Assembly (NCBI GenBank): GCA_007694945.1
Contig: REER01000093.1
Location: 1 to 64,000, forward strand
Direction: 5' to 3'
Source of the DNA: Paracoccaceae bacterium
GTDB lineage: Bacteria; Pseudomonadota; Alphaproteobacteria; Rhodobacterales; Rhodobacteraceae
DNA: 64,000 nt
Positions 29,296 to 38,807 of the stretch are shown here, piece after piece. Under the pieces are notes generated by a model that saw only the letters and a list, made by a program, of their open reading frames with translations, did not search any database and was not told the origin of the DNA. The translations under genes and the position numbers were made by a program. The first letter of the stretch is position 1, and each line of letters begins with the position of its first letter.

Positions 29296-30737
29296 TTACG
29301 CAGTCTGAAGCCGGACACCCTGCACCCAGGCCCGCGCGACAAGCTCTGAGGTAAATCTCGCCACCGCCTGTACCCAGGCCGCCTTGGCATATGCTTCGCG
29401 CAGGTGCGGCAGGACCGTCTCAAAGCGCAACACCTCGCCCTGCGCGCGGGCAACGAGCCGGATCAGATGCAGCCCGATCTGCCCTGTCACACGCCATTTG
29501 ATCGACGGGACAATCCCGAAAGCCGCGCCCTCTGCACCCTGCACGAAGAACGAGCAAATGATGGTGATCGCAATCGCGATGATCAGCGGCCAGTTGCTGT
29601 CCAACAGCCCCATCATCACGAAGCCGATGGCGATGCCAAGCATATAAGACATCATCACGAAACGGCGGTTGCCGAAACGGTCAGAGACCAACCCGCCAAT
29701 AGGCCGCGCGAACAGGTTGACGAAGGCAAAGCTTGCCGCGATTTGTCCGGCTGCCACTGCTGTGAGCCCCCAGGTTTCCTGGAAGAACATCGGCAGCATC
29801 GAGACCACAGCCAATTCCGCATCGAAATTGGCGCAGTAAGTCACATTCAGTGCAACGACCGACGAGAACGGATATTTGTCGTCTTCTGGCACGCCTTTTT
29901 TCAGGATCGGCAGATTGACGCAGACCGCCTGCCAGACCTGCCGGCCACGATGACGGCAAAGGCGAAGTAGCAAAAGGCCGCCGTGATGCCATCGATATAG
30001 CCCATCAATTGCACGCGATAGACCAGGATCGACAGGATACCGACCATGGGAACCGTTAAGATGCACAGCATCACCAGATCGCGCCAGCTCGACACTTCCA
30101 GCGCCGAGGCCTTGCGCGGCTTCTTGTGCGTGTCCCTGGTCGGGCCGTCGGTGATGGCAAACCAATAGAACAAACCATAAGCGGCAATTACCGCACCCGA
30201 CGTGGCCATGGCCCAGCGCCAGCCTTCTTCGCCGCCATACATGTGCAGCGCAATCGTGGGCAGGGTCATCGCTGCAGCGGCCGAGCCGAAATTGCCCCAG
30301 CCCGCGCCAAACCCTTCGGCAAAGCCGATCGAGCGCGCCGGGAACCAGAGTGCAATCATGTGGATGGTGACAACGAAGCTTGCACCGATGGACGAGAGCA
30401 CCAGGCGCGACATGAACAGCACTTCGCGCGAGTCGCCAAAGGCAAACACCCAGGTCGAATTTGCCATCAGCATCATCAGCACCGAGAACACCCGGCGCGG
30501 CCCGTAACGGTCCAGCGCCATGCCGACAATGATACGAGCCGGAATGGTCAGGGCGACATTGGCGATGGCAAAGAGGCGGATATCGTCACGGGTCAGCCAG
30601 TCCACCGAGGCGAGCATGGAAATCGCCAGCGGGGCCATGTTGAACCAGACATAGAAGCTCATGAAAGAGGCAATCCACGTGAGATGGAGCGCCTTGATTT
30701 CGGCATTCTTGAAGCGGAATAGATCGCTGACTTGCAT
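29296..30737 (-). pseudogene. narK: Nitrate/nitrite transporter NarK remnant, frameshifted and fused to a PpiC/NifM tail
   Basis: Major-facilitator nitrate/nitrite transporter in ruins. From 30737 the frame reads a NarK2-like N-terminal half (MQVSDLFRFKNAEIKALHLTW; membrane segments; GEDSR-free MFS motif ALDRYGPRR). Near 29940 the frame breaks: NarK sequence continues in another frame (VWQAVCVNLPILKKGVPEDDKYPF, shown in two pieces) to SIKWRVTGQI near 29480. There, instead of the last ~70 NarK residues, the frame enters GLHLIRLVARAQGEVL and ends EGVRL-like (VQGVRLQTA). That tail matches the C-terminus of the parvulin-type isomerase encoded at the end of narGHJI operons. So narGHJI and parts of both flanking genes seem deleted. 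Non-functional as a transporter. Confidence 0.8.
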
Positions 30738-31044
30738 GTCAGACCCTGAATATCAGGTGTGGGTCGCCTCCTACCTGCTGCGACAGTCTTTGCTGGCCAG
30801 TGGTGCGGCGTCCTATATCCTGCCTGTCGAGAAACGTTTGCTGGCATCCTATCTCGGGATGACCCCGCAAAACCTGTCACGCGCCTTGCGAACCTTTGAG
30901 AACTATGGCGTCAAGCTCGACCTGCCCCGCGTCATCATCATCAATCGCGAAAAACTCACTGCCCTCGCCCAGCCTGACCGCCTCATCGACGGACCAGATG
31001 ACATCGCAGATGCAAGCGGATCCGCACTGCCCAAGATATCCTAG
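30736..31044 (+). pseudogene. C-terminal fragment of a Crp/Fnr-family regulator (Dnr/NnrR-like)
   Basis: About 100 residues match only the dimerisation-helix end and winged-helix DNA-binding domain of a Crp/Fnr regulator: WVASYLLRQSL, then LPVEKRLLASYLGMTPQNLS with the recognition helix, and RALRTFENYGV. The ~140-residue sensor domain is missing. The fragment starts at the very base where narK starts on the other strand, leaving no intergenic promoter, so one deletion probably removed the regulator's 5' half, the divergent promoters and perhaps the narK 5' end. The family suggests a nitrate or NO regulator. Any product would lack a sensor. Confidence 0.75.
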
Positions 31045-31336
31045 CGCGCATGGCCGAAAGAAGGCCTGCTGACGCCTTTACTACCCCACATCGCGGTTGA
31101 CCGGATGCGCGTGGCATGCACGGCGCCAGGTTTGCTGGGGGCTGATTTGGTTTGTCTGAGCCGCGGCCGGGCGTTCTCCGGGGTGCTTCCGGCGCTTGGT
31201 CTCACTATTGAATTGCCAGCACCATGCAGCGCAGGACGCGTCGATTCGCGTCAGCCTCTGGCCGATGGCGCAATTGTGCCTTGCATCTGGCCATGTCGGT
31301 ATATTGCAACAATGCCTGCGTTGAGGGAGCCGCCAA
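31045..31336. other. Gene-free spacer before the CocE-type hydrolase
   Basis: About 290 bp between the regulator fragment and the hydrolase. I see no convincing coding sequence, RNA or repeat; short open frames here lack ribosome sites and family similarity. It should contain the promoter of the hydrolase gene. Confidence 0.5.
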
Positions 31337-33358
31337 ATGAGGGATCGCGTCCACCCGCCCGAGATCTCCGATCGCGATGTGTATGAGGTCCGCGACCCAG
31401 AATGGATCGAGATGCGTGACGGCACCCGTCTTGCCGCGCGCATCTGGCTGCCTCAAGATGCAGCGGCACAGCCGGTGCCCGCGATCCTCGAATACCTGCC
31501 CTATCGCCGGCGCGATGGCACGCTGGCGCGCGACGAACTGCATCACGCCTGGTTGGCGCGCAATGGCTATGCCGGGGTGCGCGTGGACATTCGGGGCAAT
31601 GGCGATTCCGAAGGCGTCATGGAGGACGAATACTCCGAGGAGGAGCTCGACGACGGCGTCCAGATCATTGAATGGTTGGCGCAACAACCCTGGTGCTCGG
31701 GTGCGGTCGGGATGATCGGTATCTCCTGGGGTGGGTTCAACGGGCTGCAGCTTGCCGCGCGGGCGCCCGAAGCGCTGAAGGCCGCAGTGACGATCTGCTA
31801 TACCGACGACCGCTACGCTGACGATATCCACTACATGGGCGGCTGCCTGCTTACCGAGAATATCGGCTGGTCGTCGCAGATGCTGGCCTATTCCTCGCGC
31901 CCGCCCGACCCCGATGTGGTGGGCGAGGGATGGCGCGAGATGTGGCGCGCGCGGCTGGAGCGGCAGCCACTGCTGCTGGAGACCTGGCTGCGCCACCAGC
32001 GACGCGACGCTTATTGGCGGCGCGGATCGGTGTGCGAGGACTGGGGCTCGGTCCGTGCTGCGGTCCTGGCGGTCGGTGGCTGGGCCGATGCGTATTCCAA
32101 CGCGGTGCCGCGCACGCTGGCGGGCAGCCCGGCCCCGGTGAAGGGGATCGTCGGCCCTTGGGCGCACAAGTATCCCAACGTCGCATACCCCGAGCCGCGC
32201 ATCGGCTTTCTGGCGGAGTGCCGGCAGTGGTTCGACCACTGGCTCAAAGGCGCCGAAAACGGTGCCAAGGCGCTGCCCGCCTATCGTGCGTTCGTGATGG
32301 ATTCGATGCCGCCCGCACGGCGCATCGACTGCCGCCCTGGCCGCTGGGTGGCGGAGCCGGAGTGGCCGTCGCCGCGGATCGAGCACTGGAACCTGGCGCT
32401 TTCGGACGACACGCTCGGTGCACAGGCTGGCAGTGCACCGATATCAGTCGGCGGACCGCAGACGCTGGGCGCTGCCGGTCAGCGGTTCTGCCCCGGGCTG
32501 CGTGATCTTTACGAGATGGCGGCGGATCAGACCCCTGACGACGCTGAGGCCACGAGCTTGGACACCGCGCCTCTGGAGCGGGACGTAGACATCCTCGGCG
32601 CAGCCGAACTGCGCCTGCGGGTGACGCCCGATGCGCCCACCGGTTTCGTCGTTGCGCGGCTATGCGACCTGCGCCCGGACGGCACCAGCGCCTTCATAAC
32701 CATGGGTGTGCTGAACCTCACCCATCGCAACGGGCACGACAGGGTGGAGCGGATGACACCCGGCGTGCCGGTCGACGTGACCGTGGCCCTCAACGACATT
32801 GCCTATCGGCTGCCTGCGGGGCATCGGCTGCGGTTGTCACTGTCCACGAGTTATTGGCCGATGCTTTGGCCCGCGGCGGCACCGCTAAAGCTGCAGATTG
32901 ACCCTGCGGCAAGCATGCTCGGCGTGCCGCTGCGCCCGGCGCTGGACGAGCCCGAACCGGAATTCGGCCCGCCCGAGGATCAGCGCGAGGGGCAGTCCGA
33001 AACCCTGCGGCCTGAGACCTCGGAGCGCCGCGAGGAAGTGCTGGCCGACGGCACGCGCCGGCTGCGCATCGTCACCGATGGCGGGCGCGAACGGCACCGG
33101 TCCACCGGAACGGAATCGGGCCGGCGTATCGAGGAGACCTGGGACATCCACCCCGACGACCCCCTCTCCGCGCGCATGGAGACGCGCTGGAGCTACGAGA
33201 TCGGTCGCGGCGACTGGCAAACGCGCACCGATTCGCGCACCGAGGTGACCTCTGATACGACGCATTTTCAGATTCGCGCGGAGCTGCGCAGCTATGAGGG
33301 TGGACGCCCCTTCGTGAACCGCGAATGGCATCTGAGGATCCCGCGCGACGGCGTGTAA
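31337..33358 (+). CDS. CocE/NonD-family hydrolase (S15-like acyl hydrolase)
   Basis: Alpha/beta-hydrolase of the cocaine-esterase / X-Pro dipeptidyl-peptidase group (673 aa). The nucleophile elbow GISWGG places Ser at residue 130; the Asp lies in VGGWADAYSN (~250) and the His in VGPWAHKYPN (~280). A C-terminal jelly-roll domain (~390-560) follows, then an extra ~100-residue tail (from ~570, rich in Arg/Glu) beyond the usual CocE length. No signal peptide, so cytoplasmic. It precedes a regulator and a peptide importer, suggesting it cleaves an imported ester, amide or proline peptide. Confidence 0.85.
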   Translation: MRDRVHPPEISDRDVYEVRDPEWIEMRDGTRLAARIWLPQDAAAQPVPAILEYLPYRRRDGTLARDELHHAWLARNGYAGVRVDIRGNGDSEGVMEDEYSEEELDDGVQIIEWLAQQPWCSGAVGMIGISWGGFNGLQLAARAPEALKAAVTICYTDDRYADDIHYMGGCLLTENIGWSSQMLAYSSRPPDPDVVGEGWREMWRARLERQPLLLETWLRHQRRDAYWRRGSVCEDWGSVRAAVLAVGGWADAYSNAVPRTLAGSPAPVKGIVGPWAHKYPNVAYPEPRIGFLAECRQWFDHWLKGAENGAKALPAYRAFVMDSMPPARRIDCRPGRWVAEPEWPSPRIEHWNLALSDDTLGAQAGSAPISVGGPQTLGAAGQRFCPGLRDLYEMAADQTPDDAEATSLDTAPLERDVDILGAAELRLRVTPDAPTGFVVARLCDLRPDGTSAFITMGVLNLTHRNGHDRVERMTPGVPVDVTVALNDIAYRLPAGHRLRLSLSTSYWPMLWPAAAPLKLQIDPAASMLGVPLRPALDEPEPEFGPPEDQREGQSETLRPETSERREEVLADGTRRLRIVTDGGRERHRSTGTESGRRIEETWDIHPDDPLSARMETRWSYEIGRGDWQTRTDSRTEVTSDTTHFQIRAELRSYEGGRPFVNREWHLRIPRDGV

Positions 33359-33439
33359 GCACAGCGCGCCGCCCGCCTGACGCAAAGTGACGCGGTATTT
33401 TCTTGCACTTTGGCGCCGCTGAATTAGGCTGCTCGCGTC

Positions 33440-34267
33440 ATGGATCAGCCCAACCTCGCCCGCAACCTTCGCCTGCTGTGCAGCTATGCGCCGTCGATCT
33501 CGGCGGTATGTCGTAGCATCGGCATCAACCGGCAGCAGTTCACCAAGTATCTCAACGGTGCCTCGCGCCCCTCGGCGCGGAACATACGCCGGATCTGTGA
33601 TCATTTCGGTGTCGAGGAGGATGAACTTCTCGCACCGCATGGACGCTTCGCCGAGATGATCTCGCTGCGTCCGCGCGCGCGTCACCTGATCCGGGCGCTC
33701 GGCCCGGCGGCCACGCATATTGACGCGATGTTCACCCGCTCGGCCGAAAACCTGAAACCGTACTGCGGCTATTATTTCTATTACTACTACACCCCCTCGC
33801 GCCCAGGAATGATCCGCCGGTCGCTACTTCGCCTCAACGAATACAAGGGCGTTTACTACACGCGGCTGACCGAACGTATCCAGCCCTCGGAGAGCCCGCT
33901 CGGGCGCTCGCATGTCGTGCGTTATGTCGGAGTTGCGGTGCTGCTGGGGGGACGGATCTTCATTATCGACCACAATGCGCGCGACCGGCGTTCGGTCTCG
34001 CAGACAGTGCTCTTCACCACGCAGTCGGGCGAGGTGGAGTTCCTCACCGGCATGACACTGGGCGTGCAGGGGCGCACCGCGCGCGCGCCCTTCGCTGCGC
34101 GGGTGTTCCTGGAATTTCTGGGCCGACAGACCGATCTGCACGCGGCCGTCCGCCGCACAGGCATCTTCGATGCAGACGGCGCCGACCTGCCACGCCACAT
34201 AGCACGAATGCTCGCCTCAAGCGGCAGCGAGCCGCAGATGCTCACGGCGCTGGAACTACCTATCTGA
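33440..34267 (+). CDS. XRE-type helix-turn-helix regulator with a large C-terminal domain
   Basis: The first ~65 residues are a Cro/C1-type HTH (ISAVCRSIGINRQQFTKYL, then NGASRPSARNIRRICDHFGV). The remaining ~210 residues have no domain I recognise; a tyrosine-rich stretch YCGYYFYYYYTPSRP lies at ~112-126 and the rest looks alpha/beta. It lies between the hydrolase (81 bp upstream) and the importer operon (~125 bp downstream), same strand, so it is a good candidate local regulator. The large tail may sense a ligand. The start at 33440 is the only ATG giving a complete HTH. Confidence 0.8.
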   Translation: MDQPNLARNLRLLCSYAPSISAVCRSIGINRQQFTKYLNGASRPSARNIRRICDHFGVEEDELLAPHGRFAEMISLRPRARHLIRALGPAATHIDAMFTRSAENLKPYCGYYFYYYYTPSRPGMIRRSLLRLNEYKGVYYTRLTERIQPSESPLGRSHVVRYVGVAVLLGGRIFIIDHNARDRRSVSQTVLFTTQSGEVEFLTGMTLGVQGRTARAPFAARVFLEFLGRQTDLHAAVRRTGIFDADGADLPRHIARMLASSGSEPQMLTALELPI

Positions 34268-34391
34268 CGCGTTATGACGCATCCTTAGCGCAAATTACCT
34301 GCGCGTTTGAGCCTGCTGCGCAATTGTCTGACGACGGCATGGCCCGCACGCTTTCGCGAAAGAAAAATACCACATGACCGGGAGACTGAAG

Positions 34392-35972
34392 ATGCCTAAA
34401 ACTGCAATGCACCGCGCCTTTCCCGTGCTGAACCGCCGCCAGTTGCTGGCTGGGGCCGCCGGGGTTTCTGCCGCCGCCATGCTGCCCGTGAAGGCCTGGG
34501 CGCAGGAAGGCCGACTCAATATCCGCGTTTACACCGAGCCAGATGATTTCGACCCCGTCGATGCCTCGGGCTTCGGCGAGGCGCTACTCTACGGCGCAAT
34601 CTACCGCAACCTGATCCAGTACGAATCCGGTGACGAATGGAGCTATCGCCTCGATCTTGCGGAGTCCATCGAGCAGACCAGCGACACCACTATCGAGTTC
34701 ACCCTGAAGGAAGGGCAGATGTGGTCTGACGGCTATGGCGAGATCACCGCCGAGGATGTGGCCTTCACCTTCGAACGCATCCTCGACCCCGAAATGAATT
34801 CGCGCATACTGCCCGATGTTGGCACACTCAGCCGCGTCGAGGTGACGGGGCGCTATTCAGGCGTGTTCCACTTTGATGAGGCATTCGCGCCGTTCTGGTG
34901 GATCGCACTGCCCTATCTGGCCGGGACAATCGTGTGCAAGGCGGCCATCGAGGACGCCGGCGGGCGCATCACCACCGAAGTGCCGCCCACCGTTTCCGGC
35001 CCCTATCGCGTGCGCGAGTTGCGCCCCGGTGAGCGCTGGGTGCTGGAGCGGAACGAAGACTACACCGGCGACATCCCGGCCGAGTACGAGCGCCTCGACA
35101 TCGTCTATATCGGCGACGAAGCTTCGGCCGAAATCGCGCTGGAAGCGGGTGATCTGGACTTCACCGAGGTCAGCCCCGGATCGGTCACGCGGCTCCAGAG
35201 CAACCCGCCCGCGGGCACCGCGATGTCGATGCACCCGTCGCTGTTCTATGTCTGGGTCGGCATGAACATGGAACACCCCAAGTTGCAGGACATCCGGGTG
35301 CGCCAGGCGCTGCAATACGCCATCAACGTCAACGCGATCATCGAGGCTGCGTGGTATGGCGTTGCCGAGCCCTCGACCGGGATCATCGCGCCAGGGTTGA
35401 TCGGCAACCGTCCCGAATCACTCATCCCGCCGCAGGGCGATCCGCAGCGCGCGCGCGAATTGCTTGCGGAAGCCGGTGTCGAGAACCTTCAGGTCACGCT
35501 CAACGTGCTTAACGATGTGACCTTCACCACCGCCGCGCAGGTGATGCAGGCGACAATGGCGCAGGCCGGGATCCAGTTGAACATCGAAGTGCATGAATCG
35601 GGCTCGTTCTGGACGCTTGGGGTGGAGGCCGATGGCGACCGCTGGCGGGATCTGGAAATGATCATGAACCGTTTCTCGATGCTGCCCGACCCCTCCTATG
35701 CGACCGCCTGGTTCGTCACCGAACAGATCGGCGACTGGAACTGGGAGCGTTTCTCGGATGAGGAGTTCGACCGCCTGCACCGCGAGGCAGGCACCGAGAC
35801 CGACGACGCGCGCCGCGATGAGATGTATCGCCGCGCTCAGGACATCATGGAGGAATCGGGCGCCTATCGCTTCATCACCCATGGCGTGACGCCGAACCTG
35901 TTTTACAACAACACGGTGCCGGGGACGCGCCCGGACGGGCTGCCGCTGGCGCAATACTTCCGCCGCGCCTGA
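34392..35972 (+). CDS. Peptide ABC transporter substrate-binding protein (SBP family 5), importer 2
   Basis: Periplasmic binding protein, 526 aa from the ATG with GGGAG seven bases upstream. It has a Tat-like signal (NRRQLLAGAAGVSAAAML, ~13-30) ending in KAWAQ; Tat export is unusual but known for this family. Family-5 features: EFTLKEGQMWSDG (~105), EDVAFTFERIL (~125) and VRQALQYAINVNAIIEAA (~305). It leads an SBP-B-C-D-F operon coupled to a C69-like hydrolase. Different gene order and signal type from importer 1 argue that the two systems are not recent duplicates. Confidence 0.92.
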   Translation: MPKTAMHRAFPVLNRRQLLAGAAGVSAAAMLPVKAWAQEGRLNIRVYTEPDDFDPVDASGFGEALLYGAIYRNLIQYESGDEWSYRLDLAESIEQTSDTTIEFTLKEGQMWSDGYGEITAEDVAFTFERILDPEMNSRILPDVGTLSRVEVTGRYSGVFHFDEAFAPFWWIALPYLAGTIVCKAAIEDAGGRITTEVPPTVSGPYRVRELRPGERWVLERNEDYTGDIPAEYERLDIVYIGDEASAEIALEAGDLDFTEVSPGSVTRLQSNPPAGTAMSMHPSLFYVWVGMNMEHPKLQDIRVRQALQYAINVNAIIEAAWYGVAEPSTGIIAPGLIGNRPESLIPPQGDPQRARELLAEAGVENLQVTLNVLNDVTFTTAAQVMQATMAQAGIQLNIEVHESGSFWTLGVEADGDRWRDLEMIMNRFSMLPDPSYATAWFVTEQIGDWNWERFSDEEFDRLHREAGTETDDARRDEMYRRAQDIMEESGAYRFITHGVTPNLFYNNTVPGTRPDGLPLAQYFRRA

Positions 35973-36046
35973 ATTATGCGGCAGGCGGCCCATGAGCGGT
36001 GCGGGCGCGCGATAAGCGCCCGCGCCGGTGCAGCCGGGGAGACGGG

Positions 36047-36991
36047 ATGATCCAGTACACCATTCAACGCGTTGCGCTGGCGCTGGGTATCGTCTTTGTG
36101 GCGATCTCGGCGCTTTACGGGGTGATGATCGCGCTGCCGGGCGATCCGACATCAGTGCTGCTGGGGCCACGCGCCACGCCCGACATGCGCGCGCTGTTCC
36201 GCGAGCAGATGGGCCTGGACGACCCGCTGGCGGTGCAGATCCTTAACTTCTGGGGGCGGGTTCTAAGCGGCGATCTGGGCACTGATTTCTTCCGCAACCG
36301 CCCTGTCGCGGTGGCGGTGATGAGCGCGCTGCCGCATACGGTCGCGCTGGTGTTCGGGGCAATCTTCTGGTCGGCCACCCTCGGGATCCTGCTGGGTGCG
36401 TTTTCGGCCGACCGGCGCAACAGTCTGCTCGACCGCGTCACCGGGGTGATCTCGGTGGCCTTCATCGCGGCGCCGTCCTTCGTTGTCGCGCTCTACAGCC
36501 TGTTGCTGTTTTCGGTCACGCTGCGCTGGTTTCCGTCCATCGGCGCGGGCGAGCCGGGCGACCTGCTCAGCCGCATCCAGCATCTCGTGCTGCCCTCACT
36601 GGCGATCGGGCTGGCCTGGGTCGGCTATGTCGCGCGCATCGTGCGCGCCTCGATGCTCGAGGCGATGGGCGAAAGCTACATCCGCACCGCGCGCGCCTTC
36701 GGCCTGCCGCGCCGGCGGGTGGTCTACAACTACGCGCTGCGTGTGGCGATCCTGCCAGCGGTGCAGGTTCTGGGGGTGGGCATCGGTGGCATGCTCTCCA
36801 GCGCGGTTTTCGCCGAGATCGTCTTCTCCCGCCCTGGAATCGGCACGCTGATCTACACTTCCGTGTCAGACCGAAACTACCCGGTGGTGATGGGCGCGAT
36901 GCTGGTGGCCATCGGCTTCTTCGTCACCTGCGCGTTGATCGCCGACCTGATCAACGCCGCCCTCGACCCACGCCACAGGAAGACGCAATGA
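36047..36991 (+). CDS. Peptide ABC transporter permease (DppB type), importer 2
   Basis: Inner-membrane permease (314 aa) with six membrane segments. The N-terminal segment VALALGIVFVAISALYG is followed by the DppB motif LPGDPT. The EAA-loop motif YIRTARAFGLPRRRVV (~215) contacts the ATPase. The start MIQYTIQRV has GGGGAGACGG upstream; reading from 35999 adds an arginine-rich stretch foreign to the family. The end overlaps the next permease (ATGA). Confidence 0.92.
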   Translation: MIQYTIQRVALALGIVFVAISALYGVMIALPGDPTSVLLGPRATPDMRALFREQMGLDDPLAVQILNFWGRVLSGDLGTDFFRNRPVAVAVMSALPHTVALVFGAIFWSATLGILLGAFSADRRNSLLDRVTGVISVAFIAAPSFVVALYSLLLFSVTLRWFPSIGAGEPGDLLSRIQHLVLPSLAIGLAWVGYVARIVRASMLEAMGESYIRTARAFGLPRRRVVYNYALRVAILPAVQVLGVGIGGMLSSAVFAEIVFSRPGIGTLIYTSVSDRNYPVVMGAMLVAIGFFVTCALIADLINAALDPRHRKTQ

Positions 36992-37836
36992 GCCGCTTCA
37001 GGCATACGCTGATCGGGCGGCTGGCCCGCGACCCGCTGGCTGTGATGGCCATCGTGATCATCGCGGCGCTGGTGGTGATGGCGGTCTTTGCAGACCTCAT
37101 CGCCCCCTACGACTACACCGCCATGCACATGACCGACCGCTTCGCCGCACCATCGGCGGAGTTCTGGCTGGGCACCGACAATCTGGGGCGCGATACGTTC
37201 TCGCGACTGCTGCAAGGCGGGCGCATCGCGCTGACGGTCGGGCTGACGGCGGTGATCATCTCGGGGCTGATCGGTCTGGTGCTGGGGATGATCGCGGGCT
37301 TTGGGCCGCGCTGGCTGGACAATGCGCTGCTGTTCTTCTTCGACACGCTGCGCGCCTATCCGACCATCATCCTCGCACTGGCACTGGCGGCTCTCATGCC
37401 GCGCGGGCTGACCACGGTTATAGTGGTGGTGGTGATCACCTCGTTTGCCGAATACGGCCGCGTAGTGCGCACGCAGACGCTGTCGCTCAAGCATTCCGAG
37501 TTCATTCTGGCCGAGCGCGCAATGGGCGCTTCCTTCGGCCGGATCGTGTTCCACCACATCCTTCCCAATGTGTTGGGGCCATTCTTCATCCTTGCGGCGA
37601 TGAACCTGCCGGTGGTGATCACAATCGAGGCGGGAATGAGCTTTCTGGGTGTGGGCGTGCCGCCGGGCACGCCAAGCTGGGGCTCGACGCTCAAGGACGG
37701 GTTCGACCATATCCGCCAGACACCGTGGTTGATCCTTGCGGGCGGGTTGCCGCTGATCCTGGTGACGCTGGGCTTCACCTTTCTGGGCGAAGCGCTGCGC
37801 GATCAACTCGACCCCAAGCTCAGGAGTGGGCGATGA
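36988..37836 (+). CDS. Peptide ABC transporter permease (DppC type), importer 2
   Basis: Second permease (282 aa). It has the first membrane segment at ~15-37, the DppC motif FWLGTDNLGRDTFSRLLQGG (~58-77), and the EAA loop FILAERAMGASFGRIVFHH (~170). The substrate path is formed with the DppB partner. Starts and ends overlap neighbours by four bases each, so the whole operon is translated as a coupled unit. Confidence 0.92.
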   Translation: MSRFRHTLIGRLARDPLAVMAIVIIAALVVMAVFADLIAPYDYTAMHMTDRFAAPSAEFWLGTDNLGRDTFSRLLQGGRIALTVGLTAVIISGLIGLVLGMIAGFGPRWLDNALLFFFDTLRAYPTIILALALAALMPRGLTTVIVVVVITSFAEYGRVVRTQTLSLKHSEFILAERAMGASFGRIVFHHILPNVLGPFFILAAMNLPVVITIEAGMSFLGVGVPPGTPSWGSTLKDGFDHIRQTPWLILAGGLPLILVTLGFTFLGEALRDQLDPKLRSGR

Positions 37837-38807
37837 CGAACACGCTGACAGTCAAGGATCTTTCGGTGAGCTACGATACCCGCACCGGCGCGCTGCAGGC
37901 GCTGCGCAACGTCTCGATTGATGTGCCTGCAGGCGAGATCGTGGGCGTGGTGGGCGAATCGGGCTGCGGAAAGTCCACGCTGATCGGCGCGCTGCTGAGC
38001 CTCCTGTCGGAGAACGCACACGTGGTCGGCGGCGAGATCCGCCTTGCTGGTGAGGACATCCTGCGCGCCTCGCCCCGCCGGCTGCAGGCGATACGCGGGA
38101 ACGAGATGTCGGTGGTGTTCCAGGATCCGATGACCTCGCTCAACCCTGTGCTCTCAATCGGACGGCAGATGCGCGACATCCAGTATCGCGAGCGTATCTC
38201 CGATGCCGAAAAATCCCGCCGCGCTGCCGCGATGCTGGGCCGGGTCGGCCTGCCGGACCCCGAGGCGAAGCTGCACGCCTATCCGCACGAACTGTCGGGT
38301 GGGATGCGCCAGCGCGTGGCCATCGCCATGGCGGCGCTGATGGAGCCGAAACTTTTGATAGCGGACGAGCCGACCACCGCGCTGGATGCCACGCTAGAGG
38401 TACAGATCATCGAACTGCTCAAGGAAATCCAGCGCGAGATCGGCTGCGCGATCCTGTTCATTTCGCACCATCTGGGGGTGATCGCCGAGCTTTGCGACCG
38501 CATGGTGGTGATGTACGCCGGCGAGGCGGTCGAGGAAGGCCCCGTTGCGGAGGTGTTCCAGCGCCCGGCGCATCCCTACACTGCCAAGCTGATCGAATGC
38601 GACCCCGGGCGGCTGCACGAACGGGTCGAAGCGCTGCCCGCCATCCCCGGCAGCCTGCCCGACCTGACCGACCCGCCCGCGGGCTGCATCTTTCGTGACC
38701 GCTGCGACATGGCGACCGAAATCTGCGCCCGCGAAGCGCCGCCGCGCGTCACGGTGACGCCCGGGCGCTGGTCCGCCTGCCACCATGCAAAGGCGGTGAG
38801 ACCATGA
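37833..38807 (+). CDS. Peptide ABC transporter ATP-binding protein (DppD type), importer 2
   Basis: ATPase, 324 aa from MTNTLTVKDL. Walker A GESGCGKST (~40), signature LSGGMRQRVAIA (~155), Walker B LLIADEPTTALD (~175) and a C-terminal CIFRDRCDMATEIC cysteine cluster. The frame is open 36 codons further upstream, inside the permease gene, but the ATG at 37833 gives the family start and an ATGA overlap. It pairs with the next gene to form the motor. Confidence 0.92.
   Translation: MTNTLTVKDLSVSYDTRTGALQALRNVSIDVPAGEIVGVVGESGCGKSTLIGALLSLLSENAHVVGGEIRLAGEDILRASPRRLQAIRGNEMSVVFQDPMTSLNPVLSIGRQMRDIQYRERISDAEKSRRAAAMLGRVGLPDPEAKLHAYPHELSGGMRQRVAIAMAALMEPKLLIADEPTTALDATLEVQIIELLKEIQREIGCAILFISHHLGVIAELCDRMVVMYAGEAVEEGPVAEVFQRPAHPYTAKLIECDPGRLHERVEALPAIPGSLPDLTDPPAGCIFRDRCDMATEICAREAPPRVTVTPGRWSACHHAKAVRP

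Noticed and set aside
29404-29970. 188-codon plus-strand open frame within the narK relic
   Set aside because: Highly charged, no family; it is antisense to clear NarK membrane-protein sequence.
31105-31386. Possible 93-codon gene before the CocE-type hydrolase
   Set aside because: No ribosome binding site, no similarity, and it overlaps the well-supported start of the hydrolase in another frame.
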